Assembly (NCBI GenBank): GCA_009885105.1
Contig: VFLI01000093.1
Location: 1-34,271, forward strand
Direction: 5' to 3'
Length of the DNA: 34,271 bases
DNA from: Spirochaetia bacterium
GTDB lineage: Bacteria > Spirochaetota > Leptospiria > Leptospirales > Leptonemataceae
Both the position numbers and the translations under genes were made by a program. Below, piece by piece: positions 26,455 through 34,244 of this stretch. Position 1 is the stretch's first letter. Each line of letters starts with the position of its first letter. The notes under the pieces were generated by a model, which ran no database searches, was not told the DNA's origin, and saw only the letters and a program-made list of their open reading frames with translations.

Positions 26455-27447
26455 TTAGATCCTTTTGAGTAAAACGTCCAGAATGTTCATCATTCTGGAG
26501 GCCTCATCGATCGGATTTGCTCCCCTGGGAATGGGTGGGCAGGAAACCTGTATCACACTCTTTGTTGAACTGTTTTCTCCAGTTTTGCCTCTGACCGTAA
26601 ATCCCGCTTCCCTGAGCTGCCGAATCCAGCCTTCCCATTTTCTCTTTTTCTCTCGTGGCAGGGATATCATTATGGAAGAACGCAAACCCAATCCACAATT
26701 TCCCGGACAGGCAGTCAGAAATCCGTAGGTGGGATTGCATGACCAGTCAAAGGAACAGTCCAGCAGATTGACCTGAGAATACGCTTTTTCAAAAAAATCT
26801 AAAAATCGACTGCCTTCTGACGCTGAAAAAATCCATTCCATTCTGAAATGGTCTTCATCATCGCAATACCCCCGCCGCATCCAGTCTATATCTTCAATCG
26901 GAAATGCTTGATTCAGCGCTCCACGAATGCTGGAATTCAATGAAAGCAGAATGCCTGCGAGAGCTGCTTTTTCATTCCTGTCCATGGACGATAAAAAAGG
27001 AAGCCCCGCAACATTCCTAGCATAACGCACTCGTCCGCTTAAGAATATACTGCCGGCGGAATCGGCCGACGCTATTTTTCCCGAAATCCAATCCTGAATT
27101 GGAGAAATCTTTTCTGCGGAACTCTTCTTCCAGGCATCCCGCACAGTCTGGGCGCGGGCTCTCGCCAGCGACGAAGGAGAAACTCTGAACGGCTCCCCGG
27201 GAGTTCTCAGCTGATATTTTTCAATCAGAGGATCCAGCCGCACAGCAAAGGATTCGTAGCAGAAAGCACAGCCGAGCAGTCCGGTGCTGGAGAAATTTCG
27301 ATATGTCAGACCGCAATGGGAACATCGCAGATCATCGTGATCCTGAAATTGACGGCAATGTTCGCAGTAGCTGCCCGATATCCATTGTTCGCTGCCGGAC
27401 TGCATGACATGCACCGTGGTCGTACATCCGCAAAGAGCGCATTTCAT
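26455..27447 (-). CDS. mcsB: McsA-McsB fusion: zinc-finger activator plus protein-arginine kinase-like domain
   Basis: A 330-residue fusion. Residues 1-75 match McsA: four CxxC pairs at C3/C6, C28/C31, C42/C45 and C60/C63, with the McsA-like CSHCGLTYRNFSSTGLLGC. Residues 130-330 match McsB, the protein-arginine kinase that marks proteins for ClpCP. Seen motifs are SGRVRYARN (R139, R141), DDEDHFRMEW (E198, R202), TACPGNCGLGLRSSIM (C247, R256) and VRGKTGEN (R286, E291). These correspond to the substrate/nucleotide residues of Bacillus McsB, including E121 and E212. The segment between the first two motifs is about 33 residues shorter, and the C-terminal domain (about 110 residues, with RDxxRA) is missing. 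It lies 3 bases after the lolD-like gene and upstream of clpC. Confidence 0.85.
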   Translation of the reverse strand: MKCALCGCTTTVHVMQSGSEQWISGSYCEHCRQFQDHDDLRCSHCGLTYRNFSSTGLLGCAFCYESFAVRLDPLIEKYQLRTPGEPFRVSPSSLARARAQTVRDAWKKSSAEKISPIQDWISGKIASADSAGSIFLSGRVRYARNVAGLPFLSSMDRNEKAALAGILLSLNSSIRGALNQAFPIEDIDWMRRGYCDDEDHFRMEWIFSASEGSRFLDFFEKAYSQVNLLDCSFDWSCNPTYGFLTACPGNCGLGLRSSIMISLPREKKRKWEGWIRQLREAGFTVRGKTGENSSTKSVIQVSCPPIPRGANPIDEASRMMNILDVLLKRI

Positions 27448-27450
27448 ATT

Positions 27451-28131
27451 TCAGGAAAATGGCTGCAGTTTCCCGGCAACAAGCCGGTATCGGAAGGGAA
27501 CACGCTCCGCCAGATCGCGGTCATGCGTGACGATGAGCAGAGTAAATTTCAATTCACTCTGCAGCTGCCAGATCAAATCGGCCAGCCGGTCTGAATTGTT
27601 TTTATCCAGATTTCCGGTCGGTTCATCCGCGAGAATCAGTTTGTGCCCTCCCACCAGGGCCCGCGCAACACCGGATCTGGCCATCTCGCCTCCGGAAATC
27701 TGAGACGGATAATGCTGGAACCTGTGCTCCAGCCCGACCTGGGTGAGCGCCTTCATGGCTTCCTCGCGGCAGTATGAAGTCGGCCGCCGCTGAATCATCA
27801 TGGGCATCATCACATTTTCAAGAACGGTGAAATCCGGCAGGAGATAGTGGTGCTGAAATATAAAACCAATCATATGGGCCCGCATGCTTTCCTGGGAGCT
27901 TGAACTCATGGATGAGACTTCCTGCCCGCCTATATGGAGCTGGCCGGAGGTGGCCGAATCGATGGTGCCTATAATGTTGAGCAGTGTGCTTTTTCCAACT
28001 CCGCTGGCTCCCTCAACAGACGAGATCGTGCCGTCCTTCACAATCATATCCAGATTTTCCAGGACATGAACTGTTTCGCCTTCACCGCGGTACTCTTTGC
28101 AGAGATTTTTTATTTCAATCATGTTTTCCAT
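27451..28131 (-). CDS. lolD: ABC transporter ATPase, LolD-like
   Basis: A 226-residue ABC ATPase. Walker A is GASGVGKST, the Q-loop is FIFQHHYLLPDFTVLENV, the signature is ISGGEMARSGVARAL, Walker B is LILADEPTGNLD and the H-loop is VTHDRDLAERV. The NIIGTID, HHYLLPDFT and EPTGNLD stretches are typical of the LolD/MacB group. With the adjacent LolC/E-like permease it would power extraction of lipoproteins from the inner membrane. The signature is altered (SGGE and MARSGVARAL instead of SGGQ with Q/R-R-V-A-I-A-R-A-L), unusual but probably tolerated. It starts directly after the permease gene and is followed after 3 bases by the McsA-McsB fusion. Confidence 0.9.
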   Translation of the reverse strand: MENMIEIKNLCKEYRGEGETVHVLENLDMIVKDGTISSVEGASGVGKSTLLNIIGTIDSATSGQLHIGGQEVSSMSSSSQESMRAHMIGFIFQHHYLLPDFTVLENVMMPMMIQRRPTSYCREEAMKALTQVGLEHRFQHYPSQISGGEMARSGVARALVGGHKLILADEPTGNLDKNNSDRLADLIWQLQSELKFTLLIVTHDRDLAERVPFRYRLVAGKLQPFS

Positions 28132-28132
28132 A

Positions 28133-29464
28133 CTATTCAGCGCGAATCGTCTGTACCGGATCCATGTTTGCGGTCTTGCGCGAAGGAAAATATCCCGCCA
28201 GTCCGCTGAGAATCATCGTCGTCAGAGCGACGCCGAAAATAATTCCCGGATCGGCGTGCACGGGCAGATGATCAAAATAATAAATGTTCTTTGGGATCAG
28301 CTGTACCGGAGCGCAGGCTCCAAAATACCAGGCGCAGGCAGAATTGATCATATCTTCCGCAAGCTGGATGATTGCCTCCAGCCGGTTGGCAATAAAAATT
28401 CCAATTGATCCGCCCACGGCGGTGGACAGAAGTCCTATCAGCATGGAATGCGAAGTGAAAATAATGATCACCGAACTGGCTGGCAGTCCCATGGCTCGGA
28501 GCATTCCAATACTGCGGCTCTTGGCCTTTACCAGAAGACTGACCGTAACCCAGATTCCTGCAGCGCCTGCCAGGATTAACAGACTCAGAATGATAATCAT
28601 CAGAGTTTTTTCCAGCTGCAGAGCCGCCAGAAAATTCCCCCGCTCGTCGCGAATGGTTTTAATGTAATAGGAATACTTGTTGCCGGGCAGATCCCCGCGG
28701 ACCAGTGTTTTAACCGCGTCCAGAAAAGACAGGTCCTTCAGCTGAACGATGATTTCTGTCACGCTGCCCGGAAGCTCCAGCGCTCTTTGTGCGGTGGCCA
28801 GAGACATAAAAATTAGATTGAAATCGAACTCGTAGTATCCGGTGCGAAAAAAACCGGCAATGATAAAATCCTCCTGCCGGATCTGCATGCCCCTTGTCAG
28901 TGCTCCGCCTTTCGGCAGAAAAAGCCGTACGGTGTCTCCGACCTGCCAGCCGTAGTACCGGGCCATCTCCCTGCCGACCAGGACATACTTGCCGTCATTG
29001 AATCGACTCAGATATTCTTTATTGTAATGCACGATCCGCGGAAAGTCTCGAAGATTGCCTGTCAACAGCTCCTCAGGTTTGACCGGGATCGCGCGAATTG
29101 ATTTTCCCTCAAAACGACTTTGAACTTCCATCAGGGCATTGATGGATATACTGCCGAAAGCAGATCGCATCATGGGTTTCAGTTTTTCATCGTTCTGAAG
29201 CGCCTCAACGATCGGATCATAATCGGACAGAACCTGTCCCTGATTCTGCCTGGCGACAGTTATGTGGTATCCGGAATTCCAGAGCGAATTGTGAACTTCC
29301 TGCTGGAATCCGGTAAAAACAGAAAGCACAAGCACCATGATGTAAACCATCAGGGCCATGAAAAAAAATGAAAGCCTGGTTCCAAGGCTGAAAATGACAG
29401 TCCGCCCCTGCCCGCGCAGATAACGGATGGCAATAAAAAATTCGAGAATGTACTGTCGGAACAT
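28133..29464 (-). CDS. lipoprotein-release ABC permease, LolC/LolE-like
   Basis: A 443-residue inner-membrane protein with the MacB/FtsX architecture. A first transmembrane helix (about residues 30-50) is followed by a large periplasmic domain (about 55-280) and a cluster of three helices (about 285-310, 330-355 and 400-425). Family motifs include IAIRYLRGQGR at the N-terminus, VKAKSRSIGMLRAMGLPASSV after the second helix and GYFPSRKTANMDPVQTIRAE at the C-terminus, which resembles the YPAWRAARLDPAEALR-type ending of LolC/E. A single permease gene is present, so it may act as a homodimer, as LolF does in some bacteria. It is the first gene of the lolD-mcsAB-clpC cluster. Confidence 0.88.
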   Translation of the reverse strand: MFRQYILEFFIAIRYLRGQGRTVIFSLGTRLSFFFMALMVYIMVLVLSVFTGFQQEVHNSLWNSGYHITVARQNQGQVLSDYDPIVEALQNDEKLKPMMRSAFGSISINALMEVQSRFEGKSIRAIPVKPEELLTGNLRDFPRIVHYNKEYLSRFNDGKYVLVGREMARYYGWQVGDTVRLFLPKGGALTRGMQIRQEDFIIAGFFRTGYYEFDFNLIFMSLATAQRALELPGSVTEIIVQLKDLSFLDAVKTLVRGDLPGNKYSYYIKTIRDERGNFLAALQLEKTLMIIILSLLILAGAAGIWVTVSLLVKAKSRSIGMLRAMGLPASSVIIIFTSHSMLIGLLSTAVGGSIGIFIANRLEAIIQLAEDMINSACAWYFGACAPVQLIPKNIYYFDHLPVHADPGIIFGVALTTMILSGLAGYFPSRKTANMDPVQTIRAE

Positions 29465-29555
29465 GGAAAGATTCCAGTTATCAGGCTGTGCCCGTTCCGG
29501 TCAAGAACTCTAAATTCAACAGATGTCAAATATCATGAAAGAAAAATAATTCGTT

Positions 29556-31955
29556 TCAATGATCTAAATTGACTCTAAAATTCGGATAAAAGTTTCTAAT
29601 TTCCTGATAAAAATCATTTAAGGAAATTGGCTTCACAAGGTGTTTATTGCAGCCTGCCTCGATCGATTTCATTTTGTCTTCTGCGAAAGCATTTCCGCTC
29701 AAAGCCAGAATCGGAATTCCGCCTCCGGGAGGTCCGGAAGTCTTCTCAATTTCGCGGATTATCCGCGTCGCCTCCAGGCCGTCCATTTCAGGCATCTGAA
29801 TATCCATCAGTATCAAATCAAAAACCCCTTCCCGAAAGGCTTCCACGGCAAATCGTCCATTCACGGCGTCCGTTATGTCAACATTGGTCCCCTCCAGAAA
29901 AGCATGCATGAGGAGTCGGTTCGATTCATTGTCATCGACCAGCAGCAATCGAATCGTTTTATGATCCCTGGGAAGCTCGGGCTCAGAGACGGAAAGAGAT
30001 TCGGATTGTTTTTCAACCAGCGTATCCACGGCTTTTGGCAATGGCAGCGTAATGTCCACAGTGCAGCCATGATCGATCTCAGAATGAATAGCAAGAACTC
30101 CGGAAAGTCTTTCTATTATTTTTTTTGAGATTGTAAGTCCAAGACCGGAACCGCCGTATTTTCGCCAGACGGCCGAATCGGCCTGAGCAAACGGATCCAT
30201 CACATGTTTCATCTGATGTTCATCCAGACCGATACCTGTATCGGAAATACTGATTTTCACACTCCATTGAGACTCGCCGATCTCTGTGCCGGTTACGTTC
30301 ACAGCAACAGTTCCCCGGTCTGTGAACTTAAAAGCATTGCCGATTACATTGAGAAGTATCTGACGTATCCGGCCGGAATCGCTGATAAAACGCCGCGGCA
30401 GAGAACCGTCGTAAAAGACTTGAGTTGCAAGATTTTTCTCTTCCGCCCCGAATGAGAACATCGCCATAATGTCGCCGATGATCTTTTCCAGATCAATCGG
30501 CTCGCTGCTAAAAGATAGGTCCGCAGAATCAGCGCGAGCCGATTCGAGAATGTTGTTCACCAGGTGCAGCAGATGCTGGCCCGATGATTGTATCGCATCG
30601 ATATGCCGGTCATTTCCTCCGGCTTCTTTCCCTGTCTTCAGCAGGGATGCATGTCCGAGAACGGAATTCAAAGGGGTTCTTATTTCATGACTCATCACAG
30701 CCAGAAAGCGGCTTTTGATTTCTTCTCTGGCGATCGCTTCGGATTTTTCAAGTCGTAACTCACGCAGCTTCAATACCAGCACATAAGAGAATATAACGGA
30801 AGTAAAAACATCCGCAACAAAAAGACCGTTCATTGTAAAAAAATTGGCCGGGAGGACTCCCTGCACCCGAAATAGATATGCCAGTCCGCTGCAGACGGGC
30901 AAACTGTAGCCCATGATCAGAACAATCGCCAGCCTGATTCTTCGATACACGGCGAATATCAGAGTGCCCAGTATCACAAGAAAGGTTATGGATATAAGAA
31001 TTACATTCCCCATGAAAAGACGCAGTGGCGGAACAAATGACATTGCCAGGAGCCAGCACAGACTCAAGACCAGAAAAACAAAATATATTCGATTGAGGTT
31101 CTTTGAAAATATCTGCAAAGAAATATAGTGGCGAAGGAACAGTCCGCTTGAAATTGCATAGAGCGGAATAGCTGTTTGAATGAGGTATGTGACTGTGAGT
31201 CCTGAAACGGTGCTGAAAAATTTAAAGAAAAGACCCTGCTGCGTTGTAAAAAAGAATAAGCTGCTAAGAATATAGAGGCTGAAGTATGCGTAATTCCTGT
31301 CGCGCGAAAGGACCATTAAAAACAAATTGAAAGCAAGCATGATCAACAGAGCGCCAAGAATCAATCCAAAGAAAATCTGATGGGTCCCTTCTCTTTGAAA
31401 TACAGCCAATGGACGCATCAGTTTCACGGGAAAGGAAATTGCCGTGTCGCTGCGCATCCTGAAATATACCCTTGCCGCTGAATGCGGCGGTAAATGCACA
31501 GGTATGATAAAATTCACGGACTGTACAATTCTGCTGTTAAATGGAATTTGATACCCTGTCCTGTGCTGGAGTGATTGCCTGCCGGCCGGATCGGTAATAT
31601 AAATCTCAAGTTCTTTGATGCGCGGGTATTCAACATACAGCATCCAGTTTTCATCATCTGTATTGTTGTCCACATCCAACCGGGCCCATTTTACATTCAT
31701 GTTCATTCCGAAACTGGGAATGGCTCCCGGGAAATAGATGTTTTTAAATTCCTGTTCCGCCTTTTGCATTTCGCCGAGGCCGGCATCGGGAGAGGCATTC
31801 AGATTGAATTTTAGAAATGTATAGGCAATTTCACCATCAGCCGCTGAATTCAACAATACAGGATTCTGCAAAGGCTGTGCCCACTGCGGAAAAAAAGCCG
31901 ACAGAGCGAGAAACAATAATAGAAAATTCCAGGCGTAGGATCGGACGTGCTGCAT
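29556..31955 (-). CDS. hybrid sensor histidine kinase, 7TMR-DISM type, with C-terminal receiver
   Basis: A 799-residue membrane sensor. Residues 1-28 are a signal peptide, 40-185 an extracytoplasmic 7TMR-DISMED2 beta-sandwich, 190-395 seven transmembrane helices, 410-480 HisKA with H423 (AVMSHEIRTPLNSVLGH), 490-640 HATPase with N540 (NVIGNAFKF), the DTGIGL and GGSGLGL boxes, and 665-795 a receiver with D675/D676, D718 (LMDIQMPEMDG) and K775 (HLVKPIS). The DISM extracellular domain probably binds a carbohydrate or small ligand. No phosphotransfer (HPt) or separate response regulator is in the window, so its output is elsewhere. The ATG is 23 bases from the predicted transcription start of a good promoter. 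Confidence 0.95.
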   Translation of the reverse strand: MQHVRSYAWNFLLLFLALSAFFPQWAQPLQNPVLLNSAADGEIAYTFLKFNLNASPDAGLGEMQKAEQEFKNIYFPGAIPSFGMNMNVKWARLDVDNNTDDENWMLYVEYPRIKELEIYITDPAGRQSLQHRTGYQIPFNSRIVQSVNFIIPVHLPPHSAARVYFRMRSDTAISFPVKLMRPLAVFQREGTHQIFFGLILGALLIMLAFNLFLMVLSRDRNYAYFSLYILSSLFFFTTQQGLFFKFFSTVSGLTVTYLIQTAIPLYAISSGLFLRHYISLQIFSKNLNRIYFVFLVLSLCWLLAMSFVPPLRLFMGNVILISITFLVILGTLIFAVYRRIRLAIVLIMGYSLPVCSGLAYLFRVQGVLPANFFTMNGLFVADVFTSVIFSYVLVLKLRELRLEKSEAIAREEIKSRFLAVMSHEIRTPLNSVLGHASLLKTGKEAGGNDRHIDAIQSSGQHLLHLVNNILESARADSADLSFSSEPIDLEKIIGDIMAMFSFGAEEKNLATQVFYDGSLPRRFISDSGRIRQILLNVIGNAFKFTDRGTVAVNVTGTEIGESQWSVKISISDTGIGLDEHQMKHVMDPFAQADSAVWRKYGGSGLGLTISKKIIERLSGVLAIHSEIDHGCTVDITLPLPKAVDTLVEKQSESLSVSEPELPRDHKTIRLLLVDDNESNRLLMHAFLEGTNVDITDAVNGRFAVEAFREGVFDLILMDIQMPEMDGLEATRIIREIEKTSGPPGGGIPILALSGNAFAEDKMKSIEAGCNKHLVKPISLNDFYQEIRNFYPNFRVNLDH

Positions 31956-31984
31956 GAAAGTCTTAGCTCAAATCTCTGATAGGC

Positions 31985-32013
31985 TGAATAATTGATTTCA
32001 CAGGACCTGTCAA
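31985..32013 (-). promoter_or_regulatory. sigma-70 promoter for the histidine kinase
   Basis: On the minus strand TTGACA (32013-32008) is followed after 17 bases by TATTCA (31990-31985). The expected start site is about 23 bases before the kinase ATG at 31955. The spacing is optimal and the -35 is perfect. Confidence 0.6.
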
Positions 32014-32102
32014 GCATGTACGGGGGATCGTCTTGTCCAGTTCGGGATGAATTTCTGCTCGACACTGTAGTTGGAGCACGAATAATCACCGCGAGGATTG
32101 TG

Positions 32103-32654
32103 ATGTTTCGTTTCCAGCTCACTGTAGTTTTTATATATCTTGTTTATTTCTTTACCTTTCTGACAGGCAGGCCGGGATTTGAACCGGTTCCTCCGCTCTA
32201 TCAGGAATTGAACGGCGAGGAAAATTCCTTTGAACCGGACAGCGGAGCCGGACCCGCACTTACGATTCGAGGCGGGGCAGAAACACGAATGATGTCTCCA
32301 CCGGTTTTTGTATGGAAAGCAGGTCTGATACAGCGGGTCGCCATGCAGAGGCAGGCTCTGGAACTCTTCACAGACAATCTGCTGGAGAGCGATTCAAGAC
32401 CCGATCAGCTTTTTCGCAGCATGGAGAGAACACTGACTGGAGATATTTTTCTTCTATGCCTGACGGGATTCTGGTGCTTCCTGATTCTGTTGTGCGGTGT
32501 TGCGGCAATAAAACGACACTGGTTCTTCGCATCCATGTTTTATTTAATTATGATACCTTCTGTGTTATTGATTTTTTTAATTCTTATTACGGTGAGAAGA
32601 GATACGATGAGCCGGCGGCTACCAGTTCCAGTTTCTCCCAGAAATCATGATTGA
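32103..32654 (+). CDS. membrane protein of unknown function (first of an overlapping pair)
   Basis: A 183-residue protein from the chosen ATG. It has an N-terminal hydrophobic segment (FQLTVVFIYLVYFFTFLTG), a polar region of about 95 residues (including PPLYQELNGEENSFEPD) and two further hydrophobic helices at about 115-165. The start at 32103 has a strong GAGGA about 6 bases upstream and is preferred to 31992, which would prepend 37 residues without coding character. The last 8 bases overlap the start of the next gene, so the two are coupled. They are divergent from the histidine kinase. No domain recognised; the products probably act together. Confidence 0.72.
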   Translation: MFRFQLTVVFIYLVYFFTFLTGRPGFEPVPPLYQELNGEENSFEPDSGAGPALTIRGGAETRMMSPPVFVWKAGLIQRVAMQRQALELFTDNLLESDSRPDQLFRSMERTLTGDIFLLCLTGFWCFLILLCGVAAIKRHWFFASMFYLIMIPSVLLIFLILITVRRDTMSRRLPVPVSPRNHD

Positions 32655-33168
32655 ATCGATGCTTCTGTTTGCCGGCATAACAACCATTTTCCAGCGTTTC
32701 CTGCCTCAGACAAAACAGACCGAATTGTCGGAGCAGTCTTTCATGGTTCACATGCAGAAAGACAGCAGATCGGTTATCAAAACAATTATCAAACTGGTGA
32801 TCACATCGTATCAGGTGATCATAATCATAATATTCGCCGTAATTTTGAGCAATACCTTGCTTCTGCCTGTGTATCTTCTTCAGATTTCATTTCCTGGTTT
32901 TTTTGCCGTTCTTTTCGCCGCAGGACTTGGGCTCCTCGGTCTGTTCTACACCCGTCAGTATGTGCATGTGTCGCAGGCCCAGCATTCACGATCCGGCATT
33001 GTTTCCGGCATGTCGTTTCTCGGATTCCGTATATTAAAGAACACTTTATTTATTTTATCTATTTTATGTATCGTAATCGGTGCGCTGATTGGCATTGCTT
33101 TTATGGCCAACTTCAATGTGAACTTGCTGGAAAATTCTGGGATTCTGATGAAACCCGGCGCTCTATAG
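32647..33168 (+). CDS. multipass membrane protein of unknown function (second of an overlapping pair)
   Basis: A 173-residue protein with three strong hydrophobic stretches: about residues 47-75 (LVITSYQVIIIIIFAVIL), 79-100 (FPGFFAVLFAAGLGLLGLF) and 130-152 (TLFILSILCIVIGALIGIAF). The N-terminal 45 residues and the C-terminal NFNVNLLENSGILMKPG are polar. Its ATG lies in the final codons of the preceding gene. The product is an integral membrane protein with no motif I recognise; a complex with the upstream product is a reasonable inference. Confidence 0.75.
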   Translation: MIESMLLFAGITTIFQRFLPQTKQTELSEQSFMVHMQKDSRSVIKTIIKLVITSYQVIIIIIFAVILSNTLLLPVYLLQISFPGFFAVLFAAGLGLLGLFYTRQYVHVSQAQHSRSGIVSGMSFLGFRILKNTLFILSILCIVIGALIGIAFMANFNVNLLENSGILMKPGAL

Positions 33169-33202
33169 TACTACTACTTTATTTTAGCCACGAAATTTCT
33201 TT

Positions 33203-33491
33203 TCAAAGAATCCGTCGCAGCGATTTCTTGATCTCTCCCCAGAACCCCCCGGTGAGCTGAACATGCCTTTGGAACTCGTCGGGCGTGTAGACAAGAATAT
33301 GATGTCCGGAAAAATATCAAATAGATCCGCAAACTCAGCAGCTGTGAGATCGAAAAGGGTTTGATTCTTAATGATCGATGATTTCATTTTGGAAATTCTT
33401 AGGAAACTTTTTTCAATATCATAGCCGCTAAGTCCAGATCGTTCTTTGCCTGTGACAGCCAGGCCTGCGCTCTTTGTAAATGTTCGTCCAT
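33203..33491 (-). pseudogene. decayed HEPN-nucleotidyltransferase (MNT) toxin-antitoxin remnant
   Basis: Two fragments in different frames on the minus strand. At 33491-33399, ATG opens a 30-residue frame MDEHLQRAQAWLSQAKNDLD... that matches the start of HEPN-domain proteins (A-x-x-W-L-x-x-A-x-x-D-L-x-x-A) and stops early. At about 33304-33203, HHILVYTPDEFQRHVQLTGG followed by FWGEIKKSLRRIL and a stop matches the C-terminal tail of minimal nucleotidyltransferases (V-D-x-L-V-Y-T-P-E-E-F). Only about 95 bases lie between, so most of both genes is gone. HEPN and MNT proteins form toxin-antitoxin pairs. The rest of 33169-33783 holds nothing else I can support. Confidence 0.6.
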
Positions 33492-33735
33492 CCGGTCGAA
33501 GATAGGACGGAGCGCCAGCCTCTACAACAATTATTTGTCCTTGAAAAATTTGAGTAATCTGCTGATTCAGCATGTATTAATATTTGCTCGCAGGGTCGAT
33601 GGCCGCAGCTACCGGTTGAGAAGTTGATCCTACCTCTGCCGATCATGCCTGAGTTAACGAGCCCGATGCCTCAATTCAGTAGGCGGAACCCCCGGTAATT
33701 GGCGTTTGCCATAAAAGTAGAGATTTGTCTTACAC

Positions 33736-33777
33736 GTACGTTTTGTAGTTGACACAGGTACGTTCTGTCTCTACAAT
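33736..33777 (+). promoter_or_regulatory. near-consensus sigma-70 promoter with direct-repeat operator, leaderless start
   Basis: TTGACA (33749-33754), a 17-base spacer and TACAAT (33772-33777) make an almost perfect promoter. The antitoxin ATG follows only 6 bases after the -10, so the mRNA should begin at or next to the start codon. GTACGTTTTGT (33736-33746) and GTACGTTCTGT (33758-33768) are direct repeats with one mismatch, 22 bases apart and overlapping the promoter, as expected of an antitoxin operator. Confidence 0.75.
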
Positions 33778-33783
33778 GCAATC

Positions 33784-34011
33784 ATGAATGCCACAAAGCT
33801 TCGGCAACGACTTTATGCTATTCTGGACGAGATTCTGGAAACTGGTATTCCAGTCGAAGTGGAGCGGCACGGACGTACCCTGCGTATCGTGCCTACGGAA
33901 GCTCCGTCAAAATTATCACGGCTTGAAAAGCACACACTGATTCAGGGCGACCCGGACGAAATCGTTCACCAGGATTGGTCGTCTGATTGGACGGGGAGAG
34001 ACGATCTTTGA
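33784..34011 (+). CDS. Phd/YefM-type antitoxin
   Basis: A 75-residue protein. Residues 1-45 (MNATKLRQRLYAILDEILET ... VEVERHGRTLRIVPTEAPSK) match the Phd/YefM DNA-binding fold, in which a helix is followed by two strands, and the acidic C-terminus (GDPDEIVHQDWSSDWTGRDD) is the part that neutralises a VapC toxin. This subgroup commonly pairs with PIN toxins. The gene has no Shine-Dalgarno sequence but a strong promoter 6 bases before its ATG. Its TGA stop overlaps the TTG start of the toxin (TTGA). Confidence 0.85.
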   Translation: MNATKLRQRLYAILDEILETGIPVEVERHGRTLRIVPTEAPSKLSRLEKHTLIQGDPDEIVHQDWSSDWTGRDDL

Positions 34012-34244
34012 TATATCTGGACACACATGTAGCAGCCTGGCTCTATGCAGATGCAAAATTATTGCCGGCTGGTGTAGGGCAGATTATTGAAAAGAACGAT
34101 CTGTTAATATCACCGGTTGTTTTGCTTGAATTGGAGTACCTCTACGAAATCGGACGTTTGACAGAACGCGCGGCCATTGTATTTTCATATCTTTCGGCTC
34201 GAATTGAATACGGCGCTCACAATTTGACCCACATGGCGCTCTGA
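34008..34244 (+). pseudogene. VapC-family PIN toxin, truncated by an insertion-sequence end
   Basis: The frame starts at TTG 34008 within the antitoxin stop: IYLDTHVAAWLYAD supplies the first PIN Asp, and ISPVVLLELEYLYEIGRLTE the conserved Glu. Homology stops near ARIEYG (about 34212); the remaining residues read through insertion-sequence DNA to a TGA at 34242-34244. The later PIN acidic residues (W-T-R-D-P-F-D-R-x-I and downstream Asp) are therefore missing, and the toxin is almost certainly inactive unless the 3' half continues elsewhere. An in-frame start at 33987 would overlap the antitoxin more deeply and is less likely. Confidence 0.8.

Noticed and set aside
29465..29555. TTGACA on the minus strand before the lolC-like gene as a promoter
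   Set aside because: No acceptable -10 box at 15-19 bases; kept out of the feature list.
33184..33573. Open frame of 129 codons on the minus strand
   Set aside because: Family-like motifs (HEPN start, nucleotidyltransferase tail) lie in other frames of the same DNA, and this frame has no family resemblance or ribosome binding site.
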